IMG/VR virus record: IMGVR_UViG_3300034120_000574 | Coordinates: 1-35,975 of that record | Direction: 5' to 3' (one strand) | Source: a virus | DNA: 35,975 nt | In this document: in pieces, positions 8,915 to 17,353 of the stretch | Layout of the letters: each line of letters starts with the position of its first letter | Numbering within the stretch: position 1 is the stretch's first letter | Position numbers and translations under genes: made by a program | The notes under the pieces: generated by a model | The model's database searches: none | Told to the model about the DNA's origin: nothing | The model's input: the letters and a program-made list of their open reading frames with translations, nothing else

Positions 8915-9909
8915 TAGATAAGCACCATGTTTGTTATAACATACGGGGCAAGTAATTTATCTACATATGCAGAGCCAGTTCCAGAAAATGCATTACTTGA
9001 GTATTCAAAGTCCCAGTCAAATGTTGAAACGCTCTTTAAGTATCTATCTGTCCACATTCTATCTTTTGCAAAATATTGTCCAATTAATTGAACTGCTGCT
9101 TGCTCAACTTCATCTGGGACAGATTCCCAACCAAATGTTCCAACTACTCTATACCTAACGTTTTTTCTAAAAGCTTGTCCTGTGTACAAATCATTAATTG
9201 ATGGCGGTATCATTCCATTTGCTACATATACAGTATTGTCAATAAGTTCAGTTCTATCTAGTCTAATACCAAATCCAGTTTCTGATATTACTGGTGTGTA
9301 TCCCCAGTTATTTACTTGAGGGCTAGATAAGTTATCAATTAACAAAAAGTCGTCTGCATATAATTTGTGTATTTGATTTATTTTATGAGGCATAGGAAGA
9401 ATGTCTGATCCATTACCGTATATTACTTCTTCTTCTTGATATAAATAAAAATTCTGCCCAGTAAAATCTTCTATTATTTTACGAGCATATTTTTCTGCCA
9501 TGGACAGATCATGATAATTTTTATACTTAGGATCGGATGGATCGCTTCCAATTTTTAAATCATCTATTGCTTCGGCAAAGCTACAATATGGAGTTACAAT
9601 ATCTAAATAGGTTGCATGTTCTCCATTTAATCCGCCAATATTGTAACTCCATATAATTTTAAATTTTCTATTCCTAGATGTATAAAATGTAGACAGTGAT
9701 ACTTGATACGTTCCAATATCAGATTCTACTTTATCAGCAGTGCTTGTAGAAATTACTGTTGTTGGGCTTATAGATGGACTAATAGTAATATCATTAGTTA
9801 TGTCATAAATTCTAGCCGTAACTAAATCGTCATCAGCATCAACTATTTCATTATTCCAGAATATCTTAGTTTTTACTGGTGTTACCGTATCTTTGTATAT
9901 CTCTGCCAT
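8914..9909 (-). CDS. Putative head-tail connector (adaptor) protein with N-terminal beta domain
   Basis: 331 residues, larger than the usual 100-200 residue adaptor. Residues about 1-105 look like a beta-sandwich (VTPVKTKIFWNNEIV ... YQVSLSTFYTSRNRKFKIIWSY). From about 110 on it becomes the helical/beta form of phage head-tail connectors: FAEAIDDLKIG, AEKYARKIIEDFTGQNF, ILPMPHKINQIHKLYADD, then VEQAAVQLIGQYFAKDRMW near the end. The C-terminal half resembles connectors that bind the portal ring. The N-terminal domain may be an added exposed part. It shares an operon with the following closure gene (1-base overlap). Confidence 0.55.
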   Translation of the reverse strand: MAEIYKDTVTPVKTKIFWNNEIVDADDDLVTARIYDITNDITISPSISPTTVISTSTADKVESDIGTYQVSLSTFYTSRNRKFKIIWSYNIGGLNGEHATYLDIVTPYCSFAEAIDDLKIGSDPSDPKYKNYHDLSMAEKYARKIIEDFTGQNFYLYQEEEVIYGNGSDILPMPHKINQIHKLYADDFLLIDNLSSPQVNNWGYTPVISETGFGIRLDRTELIDNTVYVANGMIPPSINDLYTGQAFRKNVRYRVVGTFGWESVPDEVEQAAVQLIGQYFAKDRMWTDRYLKSVSTFDWDFEYSSNAFSGTGSAYVDKLLAPYVITNMVLI

Positions 9910-9923
9910 ATTAAAGGCTTAGA

Positions 9924-10319
9924 TTAGTTATAGAAGTCTTGAACTTCCTTTGGTGTGGCTAATCTAAAACCTTCCTCCCTATCAAAAATTTCTTGAGCTT
10001 GTTCCTCAGACATTGCTACAAATGGGTGTGTACTTGTAAATGTAAATCCCATAGCATCGTATCTATGATTTGCTCTTTCCATTCTAACTAAAACTGAATC
10101 TTTATCTTGACTCTTTTTAGCATCAAATCTTGGTAAAACTTCAATCTCTTCTTTATTGTCGTCTATATCTTTAATAGTCTTTTGATATATTGACCATGTC
10201 ACGCCCTCTTCAGCTAATGATGCAATAATATCGTTCTTGCTTTTTAGTGTTTGTATATCTACGCCAAAGTCTTCGGCTATTTTTTTTATCTCAGATAGTT
10301 TTAATGTCTCAAATGACAT
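9924..10319 (-). CDS. Small head-associated protein with SAP/Rho-N-like N-terminus
   Basis: 131 residues, charged. Residues 1-40 (LKLSEIKKIAEDFGVDIQTL...KNDIIASLAEEGVT) form the helix-turn-helix-like pattern of SAP/HeH/Rho N-terminal domains, common in small proteins next to phage capsid genes. The C-terminal half contains VLVRMERANHRYDAMGFTF and ends with MSEEQAQEIFDREEGFRLA, a motif often found in capsid-neighbour proteins of phages of Gram-positive hosts. The function is unknown. Decoration of the head or a role at the portal vertex is possible. It has its own promoter (10345-10373) and AAGGAG ribosome site, and begins the connector operon. Confidence 0.6.
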   Translation of the reverse strand: MSFETLKLSEIKKIAEDFGVDIQTLKSKNDIIASLAEEGVTWSIYQKTIKDIDDNKEEIEVLPRFDAKKSQDKDSVLVRMERANHRYDAMGFTFTSTHPFVAMSEEQAQEIFDREEGFRLATPKEVQDFYN

Positions 10320-10344
10320 ATATTCTCCTTAGTCTAGTTATTTA

Positions 10345-10373
10345 ATTATATCATTACTAAATTCAAATGAAAA
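10345..10373 (-). promoter_or_regulatory. Promoter of head-tail connector operon (extended -10)
   Basis: Minus strand TTTTCA (10373-10368), 17-base spacer, TATAAT (10350-10345) preceded by TGA. The -35 lies in the tail of the terminator stem, so one transcript stops and the next starts in the same spot. The predicted leader is about 19 bases with AAGGAG. Confidence 0.7.
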
Positions 10374-10399
10374 GCCCCCAAGATTAATTGGGGGCTTTT
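10370..10399 (-). terminator. Rho-independent terminator after major capsid gene
   Basis: Perfect 12-bp stem AAAAGCCCCCAA / TTGGGGGCTTTT with a 6-base loop. The U-run forms part of the stem on both strands, so it could act in both directions. It lies 19 bases after the major capsid stop codon. Confidence 0.88.
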
Positions 10400-10417
10400 A
10401 TTTAGACTAATTCCTAA

Positions 10418-11476
10418 TTAGGAAGCAATCTTAACGTTCTTTACTACTACCCAAGCGTCTGCTTGCTCAATTTGAACGCCAACACGAGTATACATTGTGT
10501 ACTCGATTGAGTCCTTCTTTGGCCAGAAGAATCGGTATACAGTTACATCACGCTTGATACCAATAACTACGTTATTTGGGAATGTCAAGTGGACGTCACC
10601 GTGTGATCCTGTTGCTCCTGAGTATGAGCCAGTTTGTGTCTCGCTTAATAGCGGAACTTCAACAATTGGAATACCAAATGCGAAAGGTGCTACGTATCCT
10701 GCTGGACCGCCTAGTGGCTGTACGCCTCCACGGATAACGCTTGAAGCGATATCTTGTGGGTTAGCTGATCCATCTGCACCAAGTAATGATGCTGAGTATA
10801 AATAATCTTGAATCAAGTTTGAACCTGACAAGAAGCGAAGGTCTGTACGACGTTGCTTGTACTTACGTGGAAGTGCCTTTAATGCGCTATTAAATGTAGC
10901 ACGACTAATTGCGGCTCCACCTGCATCTACTACGTGACCGTTTGCTTTTGCAAGCTTAACTGTTCCGTCAAATGCTTTGTAAAGTTGATCAGATGATAGA
11001 GCTGTGTTTCCGTTAAGAACCAAGTCTTCAATATCATTACCAGCCTGTGTTGCCATCAGACGTGCAATATGATCTTCTAGATCTGCACCTTCAATGTTGT
11101 CTTCTAGAGACTCAGTTGAAAGTTCCCAATCTAGACGTAACTTCTTTGTTGTCAAAGAAATTTTTGAGAATGTCACAGCAGAGTTGCCACTGTTTGCGTC
11201 ATCTCCTTCTGTCGCAAGCTTCATAAGCTTTTCGCCTACGCCCATGCGATCAATTTCAGTTGTATCAGATTTCATTCTAACGGTACGTGCGACTTTACCA
11301 ATTACGGTTGCGTCGAACATGTAGTCTAGAAATCGAGCTGATTGTTCTGGATTAAGTAATCCACCATTGCCACTTTCTGACCCTGTGTGAATTCCTTCTC
11401 CTCCAGTTGTTGAAGCGAAAGTGCCTGTGGCTGTTGTGCCAGTTGCAATTGCCTTTTCTAATAATTCATTGCTCAT
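10418..11476 (-). CDS. Major capsid protein (HK97 fold)
   Basis: 352 residues. It forms the icosahedral head. The sequence shows the HK97-type major capsid layout: a Gly/Ser/Thr-rich N-terminal arm (TGTTATGTFASTTGGEGIH), then PEQSARFLDYMFDATVIGKV, the E-loop/beta region, the spine-helix segment LEDHIARLMATQAGNDIEDL with VLNG, and a C-terminal P-domain segment with VIGIKRDVTVYRFFWPKKDS and YTRVGVQIEQADAWVVVKNV. It lies directly after the protease-scaffold gene and before a strong terminator. Codons look more regular than in the neighbouring genes, as expected for a highly expressed gene. The length is usual for an HK97-fold subunit. Confidence 0.9.
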   Translation of the reverse strand: MSNELLEKAIATGTTATGTFASTTGGEGIHTGSESGNGGLLNPEQSARFLDYMFDATVIGKVARTVRMKSDTTEIDRMGVGEKLMKLATEGDDANSGNSAVTFSKISLTTKKLRLDWELSTESLEDNIEGADLEDHIARLMATQAGNDIEDLVLNGNTALSSDQLYKAFDGTVKLAKANGHVVDAGGAAISRATFNSALKALPRKYKQRRTDLRFLSGSNLIQDYLYSASLLGADGSANPQDIASSVIRGGVQPLGGPAGYVAPFAFGIPIVEVPLLSETQTGSYSGATGSHGDVHLTFPNNVVIGIKRDVTVYRFFWPKKDSIEYTMYTRVGVQIEQADAWVVVKNVKIAS

Positions 11477-11494
11477 AATTTATTTACCTACCCT

Positions 11495-12799
11495 TTATTT
11501 AAATAGTTCGTTTACGGAACCGAGGAAAGAACCATTCCATTTTGATTTTTGGATTTTTACTTCCTGAGACCCGCCAAGGTCTGAGGACTTCTTAATTGCA
11601 GTCTCTGATTCTACTGCATCGACACGCTTTTCTACACCATCAATCGTGTTTTTGATGTTCTCAACAGTTTTGTTGAGTTCTGAGTGTTGTTCTGCCAACT
11701 CTGATATTCTGGCTTCTACGCTCTTGCTAAAAGATTCAACTGTTTCTTTAATAGTTGTAACTTGTGCTGCATTTGCTTCTGAAGCCTTGCTTAGAGTTTC
11801 TGAGAAAAAGCCTTTTAGGTCACCTAACATTTTTGCAAAATCAGGTTCATCAACGACGACTTCTGAGACGTCTGCTGCTTTTTCAACGATTTCGGCAGAA
11901 GCATCTGCTACTACATCTTCTGTAACAGCTTTTTCAATTACTGCTTCTGCAGGGATTGAAACTTCTACTGGAGCAGTTTCTTCAACTGCTACTGTTTCTG
12001 TGTTTTCTGACACTTCATTACCTCCTTTTGCGTTTGCCTGTTTTGCTATTTGTGTTTCAGGCAACGTAAATCTTGACTTCTTAAATGAAGCAAGAATTTT
12101 ATCTATTTCTTTTGCTTTGTTAACATCGTTAGTTTCTACCCAGCCAATTAAACTTGCTAGTTTGCCAGTTACTGGTGAGGTATAGGTTGCTTCTGTTGAC
12201 ATAAATACGGAATCACTATCTTCACAATAAAAAATATTTTCCGTAATGGTATCTGCTGCTATTCCTTTAAAAATTAATTGTCCATTCATTTTTTGAATAG
12301 ATAAAATATTACATAATTCATTTGCTGGTGAATCTACAACTGATAGTTCTATCAATGAGTATTCTTTAATAAATCTTACTGGATTTCCTGTAGACTTATT
12401 TACTTCGTTTTCTGAATCTACAATCTTTCCGCCAATTGAAAATCCTTGAAGAGTTCCGTCTAAAACTTTTTCCCAGGTATCTTGTGCGCCTTTTGATATG
12501 TATGCATCTACATATACTCCATTATAAAATTCACCTGATTTTGTATCATAATAAGTTTCTGGTCTAAATGAAACCATTTTGCCAACTGCATTGGATGAAT
12601 GCATTTCTCTGATATTGCCTCTAAAACCTTCAAAAGCTTTTAAGCTTGCTTCTGCGGTTACAACATCTCCTGTTTGATCAATGTTGTCTAGTGTTGCAAA
12701 ACCAGAAACTGTTCTCTTTTCACGATTGACTTTTGTGAAAGGAATAGATAAACTAATATCATCGCCATTACTGGACCAATAAGATTTTTCGATATTCAT
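11495..12799 (-). CDS. Prohead protease with C-terminal scaffold domain (XkdF-like)
   Basis: 434 residues from ATG at 12799. An alternative TTG at 12835 would add 12 residues but lies inside a hairpin, so the ATG is preferred. The N-terminal domain (to about residue 165) shows the prohead protease pattern: VSGFATLDNIDQTGDVV, then a His in REMHSSNAVGK (H67) and a Ser in LQGFSIGGKI (S121), and SLIELSVVDSPANE, a typical closing motif. After a short beta region, a long acidic Ala/Glu/Val-rich part and a coiled coil (SKSVEARISELAEQHSELNK) resemble an internal scaffold, and the C-terminus is basic (EVKIQKSKWNGSFLGSVNEL) as in scaffolds that bind the capsid protein. The two roles are probably fused and the scaffold self-digested. 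Confidence 0.82.
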   Translation of the reverse strand: MNIEKSYWSSNGDDISLSIPFTKVNREKRTVSGFATLDNIDQTGDVVTAEASLKAFEGFRGNIREMHSSNAVGKMVSFRPETYYDTKSGEFYNGVYVDAYISKGAQDTWEKVLDGTLQGFSIGGKIVDSENEVNKSTGNPVRFIKEYSLIELSVVDSPANELCNILSIQKMNGQLIFKGIAADTITENIFYCEDSDSVFMSTEATYTSPVTGKLASLIGWVETNDVNKAKEIDKILASFKKSRFTLPETQIAKQANAKGGNEVSENTETVAVEETAPVEVSIPAEAVIEKAVTEDVVADASAEIVEKAADVSEVVVDEPDFAKMLGDLKGFFSETLSKASEANAAQVTTIKETVESFSKSVEARISELAEQHSELNKTVENIKNTIDGVEKRVDAVESETAIKKSSDLGGSQEVKIQKSKWNGSFLGSVNELFK

Positions 12800-12829
12800 A
12801 TGCTTAATTTTATCTTTGTATACATAAAA

Positions 12830-12849
12830 AGGCAAATAACTAGTTGCCT
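12830..12849 (-). terminator. Weak terminator-like hairpin between portal and protease genes
   Basis: Stem AGGCAA / TTGCCT with an 8-base loop, then TTTTTATG on the minus strand. The stem is only 6 bp with half GC, so it may attenuate rather than stop transcription. It would lower portal-independent readthrough or protect an mRNA end. Confidence 0.4.
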
Positions 12850-12854
12850 AATAA

Positions 12855-14441
12855 TTAAGCTGTGGTTCTACCCTCACCTTTTGGATTTCTGGCCTCCCCA
12901 GAAATATCGGGAGAATTTGCAGATCTCTCCTGAGTTCTTTGTCTTGAATTACCAGCCTGGGCTCTTTGCTCTGCCGCTCCCTGTGCTTTTAAATCAACGA
13001 CATCATCTCCGCCATCTCTAGGAACCATGCCCTTTCTAATTCTAACTTCATTTGGGGTAATTACTTGCATTCTTAAATATCGCTCATCAATTTTAGACTG
13101 AGTGTCCTCATCTGTTAAAGTTAATTCATTAAATTTAAGCATTAATGCATCTGTTTTTTCTGAAATAATTCTATTTATTTTTTTCTCTAAAATATCTTGT
13201 GCTGGTCTACATACTTGCTCTTTAAACATTTTATCTGCATCACGAGCAGACGCTAAACTAATTCCTTCTGGAACTCCTATTTTATTTATAGGAACTCTAT
13301 GGGCTAATAGTATTTCATCTCTATTTGCTTTTCTATAAACATTAAATGAAGACTCTTGAGAGTTTGCCTCAATTGGCTCCATTTTAAATTCAACCTTTGA
13401 GTCTGGACTGTCTGGTGGAAGTGGTACATATAATGATCTGTGGTTTTTACCCTTTAGCCCTACTTGAAAAAACTCCAATAATTTTCTTTCAGATTCTGGT
13501 GAGAGCTTTGCGCCCTTAACAGTAATTATATATCTTGGAACTGCTTTATTTTCAAAATAATCTAAATTATATTTACCAGCAAACTCATTGCCAGCCATTG
13601 ATGTTTGTGCTGCGACTATATCTGGAAGGCCATAGTAATTGTTCATTGGTGTATATTTCTTTAAATGAATAATTTCATTTGGTCTATCTGTTCCGTCGGC
13701 TATTGGATTAGGAGTTTCTTGATCACCGAAATTTCTAAAGTATACGGCTTTTCCGTATAACAATTGAATAAATCCATCACGCAAACGACGAACACGCATG
13801 GTCTTAGCTGGGATATGTCCGACATATCCTATGTTTCCTGAAGTAGTTCTACCAATTTCAATAAATCCATTACCCGTAGCTTCTAAATCTGTATAGGCTT
13901 TAATTAATGTTTCTGTAAATGTTTCTTCTTCATTTGTTTCTTCTAGCCAATTATCTAAATCTTGGCGAAGCTTGTTTAATTTTCTACGTGCTCTATCTAA
14001 TTGTTTGTCGTCTGAAATATTGTCTAAAGCATCATTTGCTTTTTTTGTTTCTATAAATGTATACCCAAGTCCTACAATATTTGCAACCTTTGCATTAATT
14101 GCTGCGTAGTTGTACGGTGATATTTCATAAATTTTTGAAAGGTATTCTAGGTTATAGACTGGTTGAACCAAATCGAACATTGCATATCCAGTAACTGCCT
14201 GTTGCAATAAATTTTGTTGCGTTCCAGTTCCGTCTTGACCAATAAATCTTTTTGAAAACTCTCTAGACATTTTTCGTCTAAAATTAGTGCTAAGGCCATT
14301 AACTTTTTTTAATTCTGATTCTCCGATATTAAATGGGTCATTATCTACTACAACCTCTTTGCTATTAAATCTTACCCAATCAGCAGAATTTGATATATCT
14401 ATATTTTGAACAAACTCTGTATCATCATTAATAAATTCCAT
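12855..14441 (-). CDS. Portal protein (PBSX/HK97 type)
   Basis: 528 residues. The portal forms the 12-mer channel through which DNA enters and leaves the head. Recognisable parts are NYAAINAKVANIVGLGY, TFTETLIKAYTDLEATGNGF, IGYVGHIPAKTMRVRR, EIIHLKKYTPMNNYYGLPDIV and FFQVGLKGKNHRSLYVPLP, followed by the stem/wing segment with ANRDEILLAHRVPINKIGV and SLASARDADKMFKEQV. This order is that of the PBSX-family portals. The C-terminal end is polar and disordered with Gly, Arg and Gln. The ATG overlaps the previous stop by one base. It is followed by the protease-scaffold and capsid genes, the usual order. Confidence 0.9.
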   Translation of the reverse strand: MEFINDDTEFVQNIDISNSADWVRFNSKEVVVDNDPFNIGESELKKVNGLSTNFRRKMSREFSKRFIGQDGTGTQQNLLQQAVTGYAMFDLVQPVYNLEYLSKIYEISPYNYAAINAKVANIVGLGYTFIETKKANDALDNISDDKQLDRARRKLNKLRQDLDNWLEETNEEETFTETLIKAYTDLEATGNGFIEIGRTTSGNIGYVGHIPAKTMRVRRLRDGFIQLLYGKAVYFRNFGDQETPNPIADGTDRPNEIIHLKKYTPMNNYYGLPDIVAAQTSMAGNEFAGKYNLDYFENKAVPRYIITVKGAKLSPESERKLLEFFQVGLKGKNHRSLYVPLPPDSPDSKVEFKMEPIEANSQESSFNVYRKANRDEILLAHRVPINKIGVPEGISLASARDADKMFKEQVCRPAQDILEKKINRIISEKTDALMLKFNELTLTDEDTQSKIDERYLRMQVITPNEVRIRKGMVPRDGGDDVVDLKAQGAAEQRAQAGNSRQRTQERSANSPDISGEARNPKGEGRTTA

Positions 14442-14776
14442 TAAGGCTTTCCTCCATTTTTAATTGAATCTTTGTATACGCCGATATCTAGCGGATCTGG
14501 TGTTAGACCCCAATCTAATCTTTGTTTTTGGTGTTCAAATTCTTCATCATCAATTTTACGTCTACCTGATAAAAATTTAGGCTGACCTTCATATATTCCA
14601 AATGATCTTACTTCTCTGGCTAGCAAGTCTATCTTTGACCGATTACCTTTTTTAGATGTTATTGATAAAAAATTTCCATCGTCATCGCCAATCCATCTTC
14701 CGTCTGGCATTTCCCACACGTATATTCCTAGAGTTGTTTCTTCTATTACTTTTTGATTAACATTTTTAATATCCAT
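14441..14776 (-). CDS. Hypothetical protein upstream of portal
   Basis: 111 residues, charged and soluble, with no recognised domain. A central beta-like stretch reads IYVWEMPDGRWIGDDDGN, then LLAREVRSFGIYEGQPKFL. Small proteins of this kind occur at the head operon start of several Gram-positive phages. The function is unknown. It is the first gene of the head operon, and its stop overlaps the portal start (TAATG), so it is probably made together with the portal. Confidence 0.7.
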   Translation of the reverse strand: MDIKNVNQKVIEETTLGIYVWEMPDGRWIGDDDGNFLSITSKKGNRSKIDLLAREVRSFGIYEGQPKFLSGRRKIDDEEFEHQKQRLDWGLTPDPLDIGVYKDSIKNGGKP

Positions 14777-14785
14777 TAGGTATTA

Positions 14786-14814
14786 ATTCTACCATTACTT
14801 GTAGTTAAAGTCCA
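14786..14814 (-). promoter_or_regulatory. Candidate promoter of head operon
   Basis: Minus strand TGGACT (14814-14809), 17-base spacer, TAGAAT (14791-14786) preceded by TGG (extended -10). Transcription would start within a few bases of the ATG at 14776, giving an almost leaderless mRNA. An alternative reading uses TTGACA at 14825-14820 with TACAAG at 16-base spacing. Confidence 0.45.
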
Positions 14815-14819
14815 TATTT

Positions 14820-14836
14820 TGTCAAGACAATTGACA
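14820..14836. promoter_or_regulatory. Inverted repeat, candidate operator (TGTCAA-N5-TTGACA)
   Basis: Perfect dyad of 6-base arms with a 5-base centre, three bases after the LamG-like gene's stop and about 44 bases before the head operon start. The same GTCAA-N5-TTGAC arrangement occurs at 35287-35301, so the two may bind the same regulator. Confidence 0.45.
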
Positions 14837-14839
14837 GAA

Positions 14840-16714
14840 TTATGAGTTTTGTATCACAAGCCAGTCATTATTATATAGGTTTACTGAATTTTCGGACAAG
14901 GTTATGGAAGATCCGCTGGTTTGATAGGACTGCCTAGAGGTATATAAATCATAATGATTAATAATCTTATTATAATCTAATGAATTTTGGTAAAATGACA
15001 TATATTGATATAGAGCCTTTACCGATCCATTAGATTTATGATTTATAGTTAATTCCCCTTCTACTGGCTCCGTTAAGTTAATGACTACATGATATAAATT
15101 ATTATATTTAAATATATTAGAAATATTAGTTTCTGGGGTCGCATCCACACCATTTACGTATATAGAGTCAATATTATCTTTATTGACATTTCCTAGACTA
15201 TCCCAATAATACCCAGTTTCTGTTGAATCTTGTAAAATTAATCCGCTAAATTTAGGAAGTAGGTCTACCACTTCTGCTGGGTTTACGTCTATAGTTTCTG
15301 TATTTGGATTAATTTCAGCATTAATAACATTGTTTTGAGATAAAGGAATGTTTACAATTTCTGCATCGGTTACTGGAAGCAGGAAAAATGGGGTATAAAA
15401 AAACTCAATGCTTTTTATTTTATTAGTTAAATTAATTTTAAATCCAGATTCGCTTGGCGATAATATCCCATTTCTTAAATCTCTAGATACAACTGAATAT
15501 TTTTTTGATCCCAAATAGTATTCTAAATTTTCAATTTTGGATAAATACCCTGATCCATTTTTTGAATACATAATTTGATTATTATAAAAGCTAATATTTA
15601 AATTATATAATTTTGGTAAATATTTAGATATATCTTCAGAAGAGATTGTTATTCTTATATTTAAAAGTCTACTATCATTAAATTCTAAAGAATTATATTG
15701 TGGTATAGATTCTCCATTTGAACATAAAAAATAATTTATTCCGTCTGTGCTAGTTTCTACAGTAACTCCACTGTCTCCAAACCAATCTATTTTTGAAGAA
15801 TTCATTGTTATTGCAGCTGGCAAAAATATAGTGTCTTCTAAAACAATACTTTTTTCTTCTGGGATTTCACTACTTTTTATTTGTATATATTGATTTGTTT
15901 GATCATAATAAAGATCTTCTGTTATTAATTCTTGCCATGATCTATTAAATGGATATGAATATGAAAAAACTTTACTAATGTCTGTATCATAGAACTCAAA
16001 AATTTCTCCGTTGTCAGATTGTGATATTTGTGCTGGACTGGTGTAACTATCATTTAAATAATGATCTAAAATTTTTGTACTTGGTAGCCCATATCTATAT
16101 ATTGCTACATCATCTATCAAAAAAGTATCTTGTGTGTCAGATGTAGGGCCAGATGATATTAATACTTGAGTATTTGTAAATGGATTGCCTTCTATATTTT
16201 TACTAATACATAATATGCCGTCTATATAGATATGAGCCTCTTTGACTAAATAAACACATACAATGTGAATTGATTTATTTACATATGGAAGATTATACTC
16301 TAAAGACTCTTGGTCTAATTTAAAAATTATATTTTTATCTTTATAGAATATTCCAATATTTTTAGAAGCATCTCCAAGTATTTTTGTTATTTTATCCGTA
16401 TATATTTTAGGATATATCCAGCATTCTAATGTAAAATCATTATCTCCGTAATAAACTGTGCCGAATCCTCCTGGGAAATTATTCTGGTAGTACCCGTTTA
16501 TTATTGGAAAATTTATATTATTGTCTGAATTAACCTCTAAACAGTTTTGTCCGCCTAATGATAATGGTATCATTTTGGTTGATGTATCAAAAATTCCACT
16601 ATATGATGCATCATTATTGCATCCAGAAAAATCTTTTAGCGTGCCATTTTGAGCACTATCAAGTGTCCAGAATCCTATTGGGTTATCTTTCATAACCATT
16701 AATTTATTAGACAT
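14840..16714 (-). CDS. LamG-like (concanavalin-like) virion or adhesion protein
   Basis: 624 residues with no signal peptide or TM segment. Residues about 12-215 fit a LamG/concanavalin A-like jelly roll: PIGFWTLDSAQNG, FTLECWIYPKIYTDK, IHIVCVYLVKEAHIYIDGIL and FLIDDVAIYRYGLPSTKI (a common closing motif, 'DDVAiY...Ls...i..hy'). These domains bind sugars or proteins. The rest is beta-rich without a known motif and Asn-rich; it may be a further carbohydrate-binding or trimeric part. The gene stands alone behind a promoter ending six bases before its ATG. Its place after the oxygenase operon and before the head operon suggests a receptor-binding or head-decorating role, which is inference. Confidence 0.7.
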   Translation of the reverse strand: MSNKLMVMKDNPIGFWTLDSAQNGTLKDFSGCNNDASYSGIFDTSTKMIPLSLGGQNCLEVNSDNNINFPIINGYYQNNFPGGFGTVYYGDNDFTLECWIYPKIYTDKITKILGDASKNIGIFYKDKNIIFKLDQESLEYNLPYVNKSIHIVCVYLVKEAHIYIDGILCISKNIEGNPFTNTQVLISSGPTSDTQDTFLIDDVAIYRYGLPSTKILDHYLNDSYTSPAQISQSDNGEIFEFYDTDISKVFSYSYPFNRSWQELITEDLYYDQTNQYIQIKSSEIPEEKSIVLEDTIFLPAAITMNSSKIDWFGDSGVTVETSTDGINYFLCSNGESIPQYNSLEFNDSRLLNIRITISSEDISKYLPKLYNLNISFYNNQIMYSKNGSGYLSKIENLEYYLGSKKYSVVSRDLRNGILSPSESGFKINLTNKIKSIEFFYTPFFLLPVTDAEIVNIPLSQNNVINAEINPNTETIDVNPAEVVDLLPKFSGLILQDSTETGYYWDSLGNVNKDNIDSIYVNGVDATPETNISNIFKYNNLYHVVINLTEPVEGELTINHKSNGSVKALYQYMSFYQNSLDYNKIINHYDLYTSRQSYQTSGSSITLSENSVNLYNNDWLVIQNS

Positions 16715-16720
16715 CTTTTA

Positions 16721-16750
16721 ATTATACCCTAAATTTTAAAAAATTGTAAA
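16721..16750 (-). promoter_or_regulatory. Promoter of LamG-like gene, leaderless type
   Basis: Minus strand TTTACA (16750-16745), 18-base spacer, TATAAT (16726-16721), then TAAAAG and ATG. The start of transcription would fall at or next to the ATG, and no Shine-Dalgarno is present. Confidence 0.6.
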
Positions 16751-17353
16751 TTACCAAAATTTCTCTTTAAACCAAAAAAGAGGTATCATATATTTTAAAC
16801 CAGATTTTGTTGGTTTTGGATCATGCATATATGGCTGATAAGATGGAAAAATTACTAAGCTTCCAGCAGATGGCTTAATCTTAATTCCTTGATTTGGAAA
16901 CTCTATTTCTCCACCCTCATAATCATCGTTTAAATAGAATACCATTGAAATTGATGGTTGCTTAATGTTATAAATATCTTCCGTATCTACGTGAGGACCC
17001 ATGTATGCACTTGTATTATATTTTCTTATTGTAAAATGGTCTGGCATGTACCCAGAATCTTGATTAGTTTTTTTACAATAATCCTCTACACAAAAATCTA
17101 TTAAGTTTTTAAGAGTTTTTGCAATAATAAAAGAACTTGATTCTTCATTACAATTATTTAATATATTTGTAAATGAAGCCTCTCTAAATTCTCCATATAG
17201 CACATTTGCATTACTAGCATACCATGGCTTCCAATTAGAAAAAATATTTGCATTTTCTTGTTCTACATCATTAATTAAATTAATAAAATGATTTAAATCA
17301 TCAATTAAATTTTCATAATATACAACATTATCACATAGTATTGTTGTTTTCAT
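16751..17353 (-). CDS. 2OG-Fe(II) oxygenase, prolyl 4-hydroxylase type (sixth of six)
   Basis: 200 residues. The family uses 2-oxoglutarate, O2 and Fe(II) to hydroxylate proline or other side chains. The double-stranded beta-helix is intact: iron ligands H121-x-D123 (GPHVDTED) and H177 (YMHDP), with K187 in the place that binds the 2-oxoglutarate carboxylate. YLNDDYEGGEIEF and KPSAGSLVIFPS are hallmark motifs. It has no leader peptide, so it acts in the host cytoplasm. It overlaps the upstream gene by 23 bases and is the last gene of the eight-gene operon. It is nearest the simplest catalytic core, without extra domains. The substrate is unknown. Confidence 0.88.
   Translation of the reverse strand: MKTTILCDNVVYYENLIDDLNHFINLINDVEQENANIFSNWKPWYASNANVLYGEFREASFTNILNNCNEESSSFIIAKTLKNLIDFCVEDYCKKTNQDSGYMPDHFTIRKYNTSAYMGPHVDTEDIYNIKQPSISMVFYLNDDYEGGEIEFPNQGIKIKPSAGSLVIFPSYQPYMHDPKPTKSGLKYMIPLFWFKEKFW

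Noticed and set aside
11646-12185. Plus-strand open frame of 179 codons
   Set aside because: Antisense to the Ala/Glu/Val-rich scaffold part of the protease gene; its Ser/Thr-rich reading is a by-product.
12833-12835. TTG as start of the protease-scaffold gene
   Set aside because: It lies in the 3' arm of a hairpin and lacks a ribosome site; ATG at 12799 gives a normal start, though its ribosome site is also weak.
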